In this document: piece by piece, positions 49,401 to 60,640 of the stretch
Layout of the letters: every line of letters begins with the position of its first letter
Numbering within the stretch: the stretch's first letter is position 1
Source of the DNA: Archegozetes longisetosus
Lineage: Eukaryota > Arthropoda > Arachnida > Sarcoptiformes > Trhypochthoniidae
Reading direction: 5' to 3'
Assembly: GCA_018873245.2 (NCBI GenBank)
Contig: JAEMBT020000008.1
Span: 12,691,172-12,755,171 of the forward strand
DNA: 64,000 nucleotides
Position numbers and translations under genes: made by a program
Notes under the pieces: model-generated
The model's input: only the letters and a program-made list of their open reading frames with translations
Told to the model about the DNA's origin: nothing
Database searches by the model: none

Positions 49401-52321
49401 AAAAATTGTTCTATTTAGTCAATAAATATAATTATTTTTTATCGAAAAACTCAACATTTATTTAAATAGCACAAACTTCATAGGTTAAATATTTCTGAGG
49501 TTTGAAGTGATATTTGCATTGAAATCAGTTATCACGAATTATGGCTACTGAGAAAATTTTGAATTTTAAGAATAAACTTATATCTAATGGTTATCTTATA
49601 ACAAATAAATTATTTGTTGATCTCTTTCCCCATAAATATGTCAGAATTTTAGTAATACAATAAGTACTTAATGTTTCGTATCAATCACAGGCCACTAATT
49701 GATTTTTAACAACTCTTACTGAGGTTTATTTTGAAAAGATATGTACAGTAATTGACAAAATTCTGGGACTGGGTTTTTGAGCATTCTATACCCCTAAATA
49801 TGATTCAATTTGAATGAAATTTATTTTGGAGAGACTATAAGCTGCGGAAAACTTTTTCACAAAGTGTCGTATTCCGCCTCCCATGGGTCTGTCCATAAAT
49901 AACGTAAATTCCCACAGAATTAACCAATAAATATCTTTGAATTCTGATGAATGGAATCAAAACTACTTAAAAAATTATTGAACACGTGTATTTTTATTTG
50001 ACTGAAAATCTCCCAACTTCAGAGTTATAGCACATTAAACTCAAAAAAATAGAATTTCTAGTTGAGCAGAAGTGTTCGAATAAGAGCCCAAATATCTTGA
50101 TATTGGTATCAAATTAAAGCTTTTAAAACGTTCTTTCCAAAAATCATTCGCGCGAATATTTGCAGTCAAGCTTATTTTATGTGTAGCGCGAATTCGCTTT
50201 ACTATTTGATTTCAGCACAACTTATATAAAATCGTTATTTTCATGAACTTTATTGACAAATCTTTTATCCATCGAATTTGAATGTATGAGTAAATGATTT
50301 TTAGAAAGAACGTTTTAAAAGCTTTAATTTGATACCAATATCAAGATATTTGGGCTCTTATTCGAACAGTTCTGCTCAACTAGAAATTCTATTTTTTTGA
50401 GTTTAATGTGCTATAACTCTGAAGTTGGGAGATTTTCAGTCAAATAAAAATACACGTGTTCAATAATTTTTTAAGTAGTTTTGATTCCATTCATCAGAAT
50501 TCAAAGATATTTATTGGTTAATTCTGTGGGGAATTTACGTTATTTATGGACAGACCCATGGGAGGCGGAATACGACACTTTGTGAAAAAGTTTTCCGCAG
50601 CTTATAGTCTCTCCAAAATAAATTTCATTCAAATTGAATCATATTTAGGGGTATAGAATGCTCAAAAACCCAGCCCGGAGTTTTGTCAATTACTGTACAG
50701 TAAAACATTTATAAGTTGAACGCTCTGTAATTTGAACACTCTCTTAGAAGTTGAACAGGATTTCTGAACATTTCTCATAGACCACAATGCTATAAAACCT
50801 CTATAAGTTAGATAGGATTCACCGTTCCCAAATGTGTTCAACTCATAAAGGTTTTACTGTATTTTATTCGTTTTTTAAATCAGAGCACAGCTATAACAGA
50901 ACGTGATTACTATTATACTTCAATACAAAATTTCATTCAAAGTGAACAATGATAAAAATTAGCATATTCTACTAGAAATTATTGAAATAAATTATTTAAA
51001 AATATGTATGATTACTGAACTCAAGGGCATATCCCTACCAATAGCTTGATACTTTACTCTTTCTAATCCCTTCGAGTCACTACATTAGAGTATCCTTAGC
51101 AGATTGCCGCATATAATGAACACGCAAATAACCATTTGATTTTGTCAAGCTATGGCTAAACGTCGACTCTTTACAGTTTTACTAGAGATTACCATACTAA
51201 AGAATGAAAAATGTTTTTCCTCGAGTCTTCCCTTTCATATTGAGGGGCTCATTGAAACTTCGAGGAACGTTATATATCTGAGGGAGGAAAGTCCATCTAT
51301 TATGAGTCCCTCTGCTCCCTATGCTGAAAATGAAGCTTCAAGGAATTGGTAGGGATATAGCCCAATAGCATTAATAAGACGGAGGCGAATTCTGAGATAA
51401 AATTCCATAAGAATGAGAAAAGAAGTTTACACTCTTAATAATGAAAGAAACAATAAATGTTAAAGCAGAGACAATTAAACAATAAGTAATACGAATCGAC
51501 ACTATTATTGTTTGAGGATGAATTTTGCAATTATTGAAATATCAATAAAACTAAAAATGCGATTAACGATTCGTTCAGTAATTCTTTGAATAATTGAATA
51601 TCCATTCAAAATTTCAGTAACAATTTCAGTATCAAATTCAATAAAAACTTTATTCCGTACCGTTTTTGGTTGATTATTCATTTAGTAATGTGTCAGCACG
51701 CATTTGTGATTAAAATAATGATTATGAACAGTGTTTGGAACTAGCACTTGATGCAGGTAAACATTGATATTAAGTTAATAATGCTTTTCACCTTAATGCA
51801 AATCATAATTTCCGTATGAAAGACTAGAAAAACTATAAATTAGTGTGTCAGTTTGAAATTGTGTATTAATGAGATAATCTGATAGTTCTTAATATGATTT
51901 TAAATGTATTCATATTTTTTTTAATATTTTGTTCAATCGTAATGCTTTATTAATATATTTGCATTTTCTCAAATTTTTAGGCCGAACTAACAACACATTA
52001 GTTACATATATCCATAACTCGTTTCCAGAGAATGAGAATCAGTTTCCTACTGTTACCTTAATACTGATTGGTTTAGTTCCAACTCTAATATTAAGTTCTA
52101 TTTTTGGTGCGACGATTGTTTGGCTTCGAAAAAAAAACGAAAAACAAATGATCAATAATTCTGGTCATAAACATAATAGTGAATTTAATCAGAGTATTGA
52201 AATATATGATGATATTAGTAGTCAACACTATATGAACAAGTATGAAGAAATCGATTATGAATATTTTACTCGTCTTAGAGTAGATATTGATATGAATGCT
52301 GAGTATCTGCAGATGAAGTAA
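43472..52321 (+). CDS. Sushi-domain transmembrane receptor B
   Basis: Same three-exon, phase-1 plan as A and C: 43472-43718, 43936-44844 and 51981-52321, giving 498 residues. The start at 43472 (MKEPQILIKVLFFL) gives a signal peptide; the open frame continues upstream, so a start at 43418 cannot be ruled out. Sushi 1 (CGLPAIP to PRC) is followed by the four-Cys domain with the same cysteine framework (FECVQP, CEVRQF, FICNS, FCSLKVY), then CGSPEKPL sushi 2 and sushi 3. The ectodomain is much diverged from A and C, whereas the helix-plus-tail exon is close to A (SIEIYDDISSQHYMNKYEE). The tail ends AEYLQM, a YxxM motif where A has VEYTQI. Intron 2 is 7.1 kb and full of transposons. Confidence 0.8.
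46288..46639. mobile_element. PIF/Harbinger-like MITE
   Basis: Terminal inverted repeats of about 37 bp start GGGTCTATTTACACGATTCA and are mirrored at the right. Flanks are TAA (46285-46287) and TAG (46640-46642), close to the 3-bp TWA duplication of Harbinger elements, whose ends also start GGG. The interior is non-coding. Confidence 0.7.
46697..47248 (+). mobile_element. Deletion derivative of a Merlin/IS1595-like transposon
   Basis: Inverted repeats of at least 65 bp begin CTTTACTATAGTTTA and include a shared AACGGATTTT and TTTAGGGGTTTT. The interior keeps only an N-terminal transposase fragment. Target duplication not found. Confidence 0.6.
46847..47038 (+). pseudogene. N-terminal fragment of a Merlin/IS1595-like transposase
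   Basis: 63 residues: a helix-turn-helix-like start (FVRLVRECGVDTP, CIEWYQRVGLL), then a zinc-ribbon pair CQKCRKQMALF and a matching KRWRC end, the arrangement that precedes the catalytic domain in ISXO2/IS1595 and Merlin transposases. It stops right after, so the catalytic part is lost. Recognition is by pattern and is moderate. Confidence 0.55.
48470..48720. repeat. TTCTAGAA-rich degenerate repeat tract
   Basis: Many copies of the palindrome TTCTAGAA or near-matches, separated by AT-rich spacers of about 15-30 bp. Looks like a decayed tandem array. Confidence 0.6.
49746..50695. mobile_element. 950-bp foldback element, arms ~405 bp, TA target
   Basis: An almost perfect palindrome: arms 49746-50150 and 50290-50695 around a spacer of about 140 bp. 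Ends are CAGTAATTGACAAAA and its inverse, flanked by TA (49744-49745 and 50696-50697), the Tc1/mariner-type duplication. The equivalent place in gene A (near 34120) lacks it. It lies in intron 2 of gene B, so the pre-mRNA would carry a 400-bp hairpin. No open frame of note. Confidence 0.92.
50698..50859. mobile_element. pogo/Tigger-like MITE sharing a TA with the foldback element
   Basis: Ends CAGTAAAACATTTATAAGTT and inverse of CAGTAAAACCTTTATGAGTT, flanked by TA (50696-50697 and 50860-50861). The terminal sequence resembles pogo/Tigger ends. Its left TA is the right TA of the preceding element, so one used the other's target duplication. Confidence 0.85.
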
Positions 52322-52390
52322 TAAATTATCGTTTATGTGAAATCTTATTTTATCTTAAACTTATATTATCTATGAATTGATAACATATAT

Positions 52391-52396
52391 AATAAA
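52391..52396 (+). terminator. Polyadenylation signal of receptor B
   Basis: AATAAA 70 bp after the receptor B stop. Confidence 0.5.
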
Positions 52397-52426
52397 ACTT
52401 TGATTCCTGTCAACGTTATTCATACA

Positions 52427-52515
52427 GTCTAGGTTGACGTTGCTGTCAGTTTTATTTGCGCGTCGTTTTAGAATAGCTTCGGATAATGGTAGAGCAAGTT
52501 GCTCCCCGAAATCAC
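52427..52515 (+). repeat. Direct repeat flanking gene B (right copy)
   Basis: Resembles 42052-42165 on the other side of gene B, same orientation, diverged. Confidence 0.45.
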
Positions 52516-52915
52516 ACTATATCGAAATCTTCCAACTTATTTTAGCTGGATCAAAATTTTGATCAGTAATACTACGCCGCTTTGTTAGATTGAGTTAGTT
52601 AACGAAGATATCTAGGCAGGCATAGGTAAGATATAATATAACACATATCAGTGTACTGTTATATGCTTTCCTCAATACTTGATACTTTATCAAAAACGAG
52701 GCGTAATGAAAACGAACTTTTAGTAAAGTAATACTCAAAGATGAACCTGAAGCAGATTTTCACACTAGCGCTCAGGGAAATTTCGATACTCAACGTTTCC
52801 CGCCAACGCTTGATGAGCATAGAAACTCTCACGCCCACACTAATGACGCTCGAGCGCCGAGTGTCATCAAGTGCTTAGTCCTTTGAGAGAATAGTCAATC
52901 AAGAGATGTTATAAC

Positions 52916-55039
52916 CAGAGTCTCTACTTATTCGGAAATACGACTTTTTCCCTGTTTGTCAGAACCTTCGGAAACTCTGAAATGAGCATAGATTATGCAA
53001 ATACGATAAAATGAGCCCATATTTATGTTCCGAAAAATTTGAAATTCAATACTTCTAGTCAAATTTCCGAATTTTCCGAAATGTCCGATTTAAATAGGAC
53101 ATTTTACGAATTTCTTTACTGATACATTTTTAAAATCCGAAATTAAGGTTAAATTTCAGTATTCAAACTTTTTGATTAAGAAATAATAGCTTTTAAAGCT
53201 ACTCAACCCTTTTTCTTAAAAATTTAACATTCCAATCTTTGTTTTAATACTAGTATATTAATTGATTACCTTAGTCTCATGGGTATAGGAAATATGTAGA
53301 TAAGCAGGTGTTCGAGTTTTAAAATATTTTATTTAAAATTTCATTCATTTGGCACACTTGTGCGAATCAATGCAGTTGAGAGGTGTTACAAGTTATTTTT
53401 ACAAGCATTTTTATATTTTAATAGTTCATGTAATTGTTTTTTTTGTGAAATGCCTAAAGTTAAGAGTTCTTTAAGCAGTAAAATATACAAAATTATAAAC
53501 AGTTATCCTAAAGAGTTGCAATTGAGCAGCAATAACCTAATGTGAAAAATATGTGATCAAGTGATAAAATTTGATGAAGAATATGGTAAAGACACTGTTG
53601 ATAAACATTTCAACACAAAAAGACATCAAAAAAAGAAAAATAAGTTAAATGGCGGACCAACTAATGATTTTATTGACAATGCATTTAGGAGAGCAGAAGA
53701 TAAACAATTAAAAAATGGGTTCTTCGCAGACTTGACTTCAGCATTCATTGAATCTAATATCCCACTTGAAAAACTAAATAACGTTGTTGTTAGAAATTTC
53801 TTAAGCAAGTACATTAGGAAAGAGATTCCTAATGTTACAAACTTGAGAAATCATTATGTGCCAAAAATTTATCAGAATATGATTTCGAAAGTTAGAGAAA
53901 AAGTAGCTGAAGATCCTATATATCTGATCGTGGATGAGACGACTGATTCACAGAACAAATACGTTATTAATATACTTGTAGGGCCATTAAATGTTAAGCC
54001 AAATAAGTCTATGCTGATTTCTACAACTATTGTAGATAAAACTAACAATAAAACTGTTAGTCAATGTATAATTGACAGTCTTAAAATCATTTGGCCTACT
54101 ACTGTGCATTATGAAAGACTATTTGATTTTATCGGATCAAGCTTCATATATGCTTAAAGCTATCAATAGTTTAAAATCAACAAATCTATTCCCCAACATG
54201 CATCACATCTCTTGCATTGCACATTCATTGAATAGAGTTTGTTCAGTAATATCCGAAGAAAATTATGAAATCAATTCATTTGTTATTCTGTTCAAGAAAA
54301 TCTTAGTTAAATCACCGTTGAGAGAATATTCATTTCAGAAACAAACAGGCCTGCCTTTACCACCGAATCCTGTTAAAACTAGATGGGGGACTTGGTTAAA
54401 GTCAGCTTTCTTTTACGCACAAAACTTTACAAAGGTTGAGTACTTTATCGAAAGTTTACCGAATTCTAGCAAAGCCATTAAAGAAGCTAAAGATCTAATG
54501 AAGAGCCCAACTATCGAGAAAAAATTGATTGAAATAACAGAATTAGATTTTCTCGTCGAAGCTATTCTTTATTTACAAAACCAAGGCTTGAAAGTTAAAG
54601 AACAGTATGAAAAACTTCAATTAGTAAAATCTAAATTACGTGGCGAAGCATTGGAGAAATTGAGAAAATCATTGGCCAAAAATCCCGATTTAGAGAAATT
54701 CATAAGTTCAGAAAACAAATATGACTTTAAACTACTGACTAAACTTGCACCGTTGGTTTCTGTGGATGTAGAGCGTTTATTTTCTTCATATAAAAAAATT
54801 CTATCTGATAAACGTCAGAATATGACAAAAGCTACAATTGAACACTTGAATTAATCTGTTTTAATAATTTTTTGAGTAATGATAAGAATTCTAATAATTA
54901 ATTGATTTGTATTTTTTGAGTTTTCTTTGAATAAAATATAAATTTTTACTCCGAAACTTTGATCCGATATTTTTAGATTTTTAGTCCGAAAGTCCGACCG
55001 ATATTTTGAAGGATTAAGTCCGAAAAAGTAGAGACTTTG
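52916..55039 (+). mobile_element. hAT transposon 3 with perfect 8-bp target duplication
   Basis: Ends CAGAGTCTCTACTT and the inverse of CAAAGTCTCTACTT are flanked on both sides by GTTATAAC (52908-52915 and 55040-55047). The subterminal parts carry repeated TCCGAA(A) segments in both orientations. Length 2,124 bp. The target duplication is itself a palindrome. Confidence 0.93.
53450..54854 (+). pseudogene. hAT transposase relic (element 3)
   Basis: The least decayed transposase of the window. It starts MPKVKSSLSSKIYKI at 53450. An in-frame TGA at 53541-53543 stands where the first zinc-finger Cys is expected (before KICDQ). After it come VDKHFNTKRHQKKKN, FIESNIPLEKLNN, the catalytic region LIVDETTDSQNKYV, one single-base frame change near 54115-54130, ILSDQASYMLKA, HHISCIAHSLNRVCS, KTRWGTWLKS, KNPDLEKF and the dimerisation block VSVDVERLFSSYKKIL. 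Only two breaks separate it from an intact frame. It is related to the transposase of hAT 1. Confidence 0.9.
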
Positions 55040-55366
55040 GTTATAACCGATACTTTTTTAATGCTAAACATAAAACCCGTCCTCTGTTCCGCAGACAGAC
55101 TCGTTATGTGCGGAGATTCGTTATAAGCGGATTCGTTGTAAATGGAATTGTCTGTAACATTTTACTATTAAATTTTAAGGTTTTTTCCAATTTCATTGAG
55201 ATTAATTTTATCTTTGAAATTTCAGACTTGTGTTTGGTATACCATTTCTTAAACAAGAATTGTTGAACATGTCTTTTTCGATCAAGTAGTTAATTCCGAA
55301 AATTGAATATTGTCTCAAAATTTTGAAACAATTCTTTTCTGAAATGAATGAGAATAAATTGGAGTT

Positions 55367-55612
55367 CGATCATTTTCAACAGGGCGGTGAACCTGCTCAT
55401 ACCGCAAGCAGAGCGACTCCTTCCCTTAAAACATACTTTAGTAATCGAATTTTATAAGAAAATACTAGATATCTCGAAACCATAATCGGTTGACTTCCCT
55501 ACCCATTCTCCGGACCTAAAACCACTCGATTTCTATTTATGGGCTCAACCCAAAGATTATGCTTATAATAATGATCCTAAACCATTGGATGATTTGAAGA
55601 AGCATTGAAAGT
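55367..55612 (+). pseudogene. mariner-type transposase relic
   Basis: A short stretch reads FDHFQQGGEPAHTASRATPS and, after frame breaks, THSPDLKPLDFYLWA followed by PKPLDDLK. These are the second catalytic region and the C-terminal PDLxPxDFxLW motif of Tc1/mariner transposases. No ends found. Confidence 0.75.
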
Positions 55613-55802
55613 GAGATAAAAAATATAAGTACTAAAACTTTAATTAATACGTCTGAAAATATGATTTATAGTGTTAAGTTCTGTTTGCAGAACAACGGCA
55701 CGCATTCACAGCATTTATTATAAATTCAAACTATATATAAACTTATTAGACACTTTTTTGTAATTTTCTTTGTGAACTTAACAAGTGATATAAAGTACAT
55801 TT

Positions 55803-56364
55803 TAGTGTTTGACATGAATTCCTATTCCTGCAGGAACTCCTGTCCTGTCCTGCTCCCGATCAGGAATTTACAGGAATGGGAAAGGCTATCATAACTACAG
55901 GACAGGAATTCCTGTTCGATTCTAAATTCCTGTAAAATCAAAACTGGACATAAGTTTGATATAAATTCTTCATTACTCGGATATTGGGAACAAAGTAGAA
56001 GTTCTTATCCCCGACTCTATCGGTTGGCTATTCGTTTGCTGTCTATCCCTGCGACCAACCTTTCAAGCGAAAGGAATTTCAGTGCCGCTAGTCTAACACT
56101 CACTGACCATCGTTCAAGACTTAGTTCACAGAAAGTAAATGAATTGCTTTTTATTAGATCTAACTTTAATTTGTATGGAATATGCATTCATTGATTGTAT
56201 TTTCATTTGATTTTTTGAATAAATAATTTTTAAAACACATTGAACGTCAGGAAAACCGGAAAATCGGACAGAAATGAAAATTTAGGGCTCAGGACAGGAC
56301 AGGAATCGGTTTTGAGAATGCAGGACAGGACAGGAATTTCCTTTTAGTACTTTGTCGATCACTA
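55803..56364 (+). mobile_element. hAT transposon 4, internally deleted
   Basis: Ends TAGTGTTTGACATG and the inverse of TAGTGATCGACAAAG are flanked by GTACATTT (55795-55802) and GTACATTC (56365-56372), 7 of 8 matching. Subterminal arrays of CAGGACAGGA and its inverse lie at both sides. Only 562 bp remain, with the end of a transposase inside. Confidence 0.85.
55977..56192 (+). pseudogene. hAT dimerisation-domain remnant (element 4)
   Basis: Reads RSSYPRLYRLAIRLLSIPAT, then NLSSERNFSAASLTLTDHRS and LSSQKVNELLFIRSN, a textbook hAT C-terminal dimerisation domain, open to a natural stop. The rest of the transposase is deleted. The motif differs from elements 1-3, so it is a separate family. Confidence 0.88.
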
Positions 56365-56372
56365 GTACATTC

Positions 56373-58539
56373 AGAGTTAATATCTTTTAAATGATCATTG
56401 AAGTATTTTTTTATTGGTAAAAATGATAACAGAAATATTTATCTCGTGAATCACTTAGGTTTTAGATTAAAGACCTTGTATATTTAGAATAAGTAAGTAT
56501 AAAAATAACTATGGTGACCAGCTATCTCGTAACGTTTGATAGTGTACCAGAATAGACTGCCAGCGTCCTATCTCCTACTAGTGAAGTTCTAAAGTATTCC
56601 TCCAGCAAGTGGTCATCTTTTTTTCATTCGTGTATTTTACCTACAAAGATTTTAAAGTTGACTTACTTCATTTAAATTGAGAACCATTTGGAATAGACTT
56701 AACATGAATAGTAACCTTGAATATAAGTTCGATATGATAGTCCAATACATTGTATTTTACTTCAAGTTTTATGTTTTACATCTATTGATAATTCTCTTGT
56801 AATGAAGTGGAACTTATGATTTTGTCATTACATGTGTTACCTATTTATAAATAGATTTATTAAAATTCATGATCATGAGCTAAAACGTGCTGATTGAGTG
56901 CTGGACCTGAAGAGAGTAAAAGATTCTTAATTGATTCTTCATTAATTGAATTTACTCTTCCAAAAGATTTCTCTACTTATAAGCTATTCCTAGGGCTTTA
57001 TTGAAGTATTCAAAATTTTTACTTATACCTAAAGGTGGCGACTGTTGTTATTTATCTGTTTGCTTGCAGTAATCTTTTAATTTGCTTCCTTGATAAACTT
57101 TTGCAATTTAAATATCACTACAAAATATGGAAATATTTTTGAGTTGATGTTTAAAGATATGATGAGGATCGAGCTATTGGAAGAGCGACTACACCTTAAA
57201 GATGAATATTTTCTACTCTTAATCACAGTATATAATAAGTCTCGTTATATTGTTAAAATTCAATTTCATGATGTCTATGGAGATGATTCAAATTGGGCAG
57301 TAAACATTTTAATTTTTAAAAAAGATATAAGTATTTGTCGTTCAACGTACCTTTGTTAAATATTTTATAGCAGGTAACAAATTGAGGTTCAAACTCAATG
57401 ATTCACATCTCAATTTACACCATAGTGATGTTATAATAAATGTTCCACCATTGATTTTCTATAGGTTTTATTGATCTTGATCTGAAACTTTAACTTATGC
57501 GTCAATTTTAATGAACTTTCGGGCAGAGTAGTCTAGTAGATTTCGATCAATTTTCCGAAGATTGTCATCTTGAGACATATTTTACTATCTCAATGATTAT
57601 TTATATAATTTGTTCATGTTTTTCATGTGTTCTGTTATGTGAATTTTTGGAGTCGAGTAAAGTATAGCATATTACCCGACATTTTTACCAAAGCTCTGAT
57701 AATTTACGCGGAATAAGATACATGTTTTGCCTCAGATTAAGTTATAAATAATAAATATGTGAGATTAATGTGCAAAGTTCTGGTCAAATAAAGTCTTGTA
57801 TAATTGAAAAGCTGAATCTCGTTATATATTTTATACGTACCATTTTATATATATTAGGTCGAACCAAAAGTTCCTGCCAACCCTTTTTATTCCTTGTTTA
57901 TAAGTATGTTTCTCAAGATTCTTATTGAATAATATTGACTTATGTATTTACTACTTAATATTGAAGTTTCACATAGTTATCATTATTATTTTGATTTTAA
58001 TACAGGAAAATATTTGTTGACAAAACTTCCTGAAAGTGTAACATGGCAAGATTAGAAGTGAAAAATAAAGGCATTATATGTTATCGGGGGATACGCCAAG
58101 TAAAATCGCAAATCAACCTTGGATGCAATAGCTTGCATAAAAGTCTAAAATAAAAAAGCACTTTTCTAAAGGACTTTTGAAGGAAACTCATGCTACAATT
58201 CTGGGTGATTAACAAGAATCAGGAGTTTTTTGGTATTATCTTATTGCCTGAACCCTGGTAAACGATCTTAATTATAGCTGGAAAACATGTTCATCTGATG
58301 ATAAAAACCAACCTTTAGTATCTTTTACCGTTTTTGAAATATTTGAAAAATAAGGTTGACAAAGGCTTTTGGATCGACCTAATACTTTATGACCATTCAT
58401 AGTAAAGGCCGTTTATTCAAAATTTGGTGACCATAATTACTATTTTTAATATTTAGATTTTGCAAATTTATTTAATTTATTAACAGAAATATTGATTCCT
58501 AATGATTACAGCCAATTGATATTTTGTAGACTTTTATGA
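56373..58539. other. Gene-free stretch
   Basis: No exon chain supported. An 89-codon open frame at 57090-57359 has mixed composition and no recognised domain, so it is left uncalled. The final part is the 5' edge of the C segmental duplication. Confidence 0.4.
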
Positions 58540-60640
58540 TTTCCTCCTCCAAAGAAATATATTTTAAATCATTTGAAATGTAGTTGAAATTTTCAAAAAG
58601 ATGTTTATTTCTATGTTTTATTGAATATTTCGAAGCTCATCGTTTTAGCCCGAAAACAAAACTTTGAAAATCTTCACACTACTTTGCATGTCACAAAAAC
58701 CATCACTTTGTTTGAACATTTGATTCCTTGAACTTCTTTCCTTTTACTACAAGGATATATCTTTATGAATTGATTTATTGGATTGACTTTAATGTTTCTC
58801 TTTTGTCTGAAATTATTCAAAAATTATATTTTATTACTAAATAGAGAATAAAACTTTAAAATTAGAGGTTATTATCAATAAATGCTGACATATGTGATTT
58901 TCGTCGGATATCCCTTTAATTTAGATGTAAAGGAAGCTCAAAATTCCTCGTGTATGAATTTCATAATTTTCTATTCCACATAAGAAAACAAATTAATTTC
59001 ACTATTTGATGACTCTTTAGGGAAGCTTTCAAATTATTGTCAGTTTGCTCTTAATTACATTGAATCAGTATGAATAGCGTAATATTGAGTTGAAAAATAG
59101 TGTTGCTACATAATCCTATTTAATCAATTTTACAATTACTTCTCGTTTGTTGTTTGTTCATTAACTTGCATTAATTATGTTAAACATACTTTTAATATTA
59201 CTATTGAGATGTGACTTAGTTATAAGTGATTGTGGTTTCCCTGCTTTACCCGAATCAGCAAAAATCAATTTATATAAAAATCGTTATAACGAAAACTCTT
59301 CTGTTCAATACGAATGTTATGATAAACACAAAGAATTAATTGGAGGAAAAACTATTGAATGTCTGAATGGTAAATGGGAAGGAAATATTCCTAAATGTGG
59401 TCAGAATTCATTACTTTATACTTCATTTTTGCCAATTTCAGCTTTGCTTAAGTTATCAATTCTTGAATTTTTATTTCTACTTTAAAGCAAATGTATTAGA
59501 TGTAACACTCCGAAGAATCTCGAGAACGGACATGATAACACAGAAGCCAGTGTACGCTGAATCGAAATATATATACTGGGATTCAGAGTGTTGGAAACCA
59601 GTATTCACTTGGAATTTAACAAGAAGTCAAAAGTGGGAAATTGAAATTAAAGTAAACTCTCGCATTGACTACTTCTCACTAATATTTTACGGCAAAGACT
59701 TGATCGAAAGTTATCTGAACGGGAACTTTACCATAAACGCAACGATGTGGCCTCACAAACACTGTGATATTGAAATGTTTGATCTCTACCAAAATGATTC
59801 CAAAACTAGAATTTCGTTTTCATGCTATTCAGTTAGTGACGAAATTCTTATTACAAAAGATGTCAGTGATCCAGTCACTGCCATATTATTTGATGTCCAA
59901 TTGAAACAGTTACATATCCCGATAAATTTATGTACTTTGAAAGCTTATTCATTGAGTGATTCGTGTGGCACTCCTGAAAAACCTCTTCATTCAGTAGAAC
60001 TGAGTAAAGAAAAATCATTTGTTATATTTTCGTGTGAAGAAGACTTTAATTTAGAACCAATGAGTAATCAACAAATAATTTGTGGTCAATTAGGAAAATG
60101 GGATAAGTCGTTTCCAAAGTGTGTCCCAAAATCATATTGTCCCTTTCCTCTACCTAATCAGATCAATTCCTATCTTCATATCAATTATAAAAACTTAGAT
60201 TATATAAATGGTACACCTATTGCTGAAACCAACTCAATAGCCGTTTATTCCTGTCATGGTGTAAATGGTACTAAACTTGAACTCAAAGGAGAAGCTCAAA
60301 GAATTTGTAAACATGGATTTTGGAGTGGTTCACAACCTAAATGTGTTGTCGGTATGTTTGTATTTTTCACTGTACCATTTTTTGATGTCACTTAATATAA
60401 GTTTTGAGTTAGTTGTTATACTTCTTGTCTCCTATCACAATTGAAATCCGTTAAATTCGGCATTCGAAAGAAATGATTACTGAATCTGACTCTTAACCCT
60501 ACCGTTATAAACACATAATTTTGGACTTCAGTATTGAACTAAGATCATACCGCTGTATCTAGTGCTTATCTACCCAAACTTATACGCAGAGATATAGCAA
60601 ACGCGTACCGACAAGAATACTCACTATGACTTATCTTTAT
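58540..60640 (+). repeat. Segmental duplication, copy C (partner 30540-32880)
   Basis: Direct copy of the 5' half of the receptor A locus. Confidence 0.85.

Larger units (their letters stand above)
44845..51980 (+). other. Intron 2 of receptor B, transposon-laden
   Basis: 7,136 bp with a GTTAGT donor and TTTTTAG acceptor. It contains at least four DNA elements (46288, 46697, 49746 and 50698, listed separately), a TTCTAGAA-rich repeat tract and blocks homologous to intron 2 of A. No additional exon recognised. Confidence 0.65.

Noticed and set aside
57090..57359. 89-codon open frame
   Set aside because: Possible small protein, but no signal peptide, domain, splice site or duplicate supports it.
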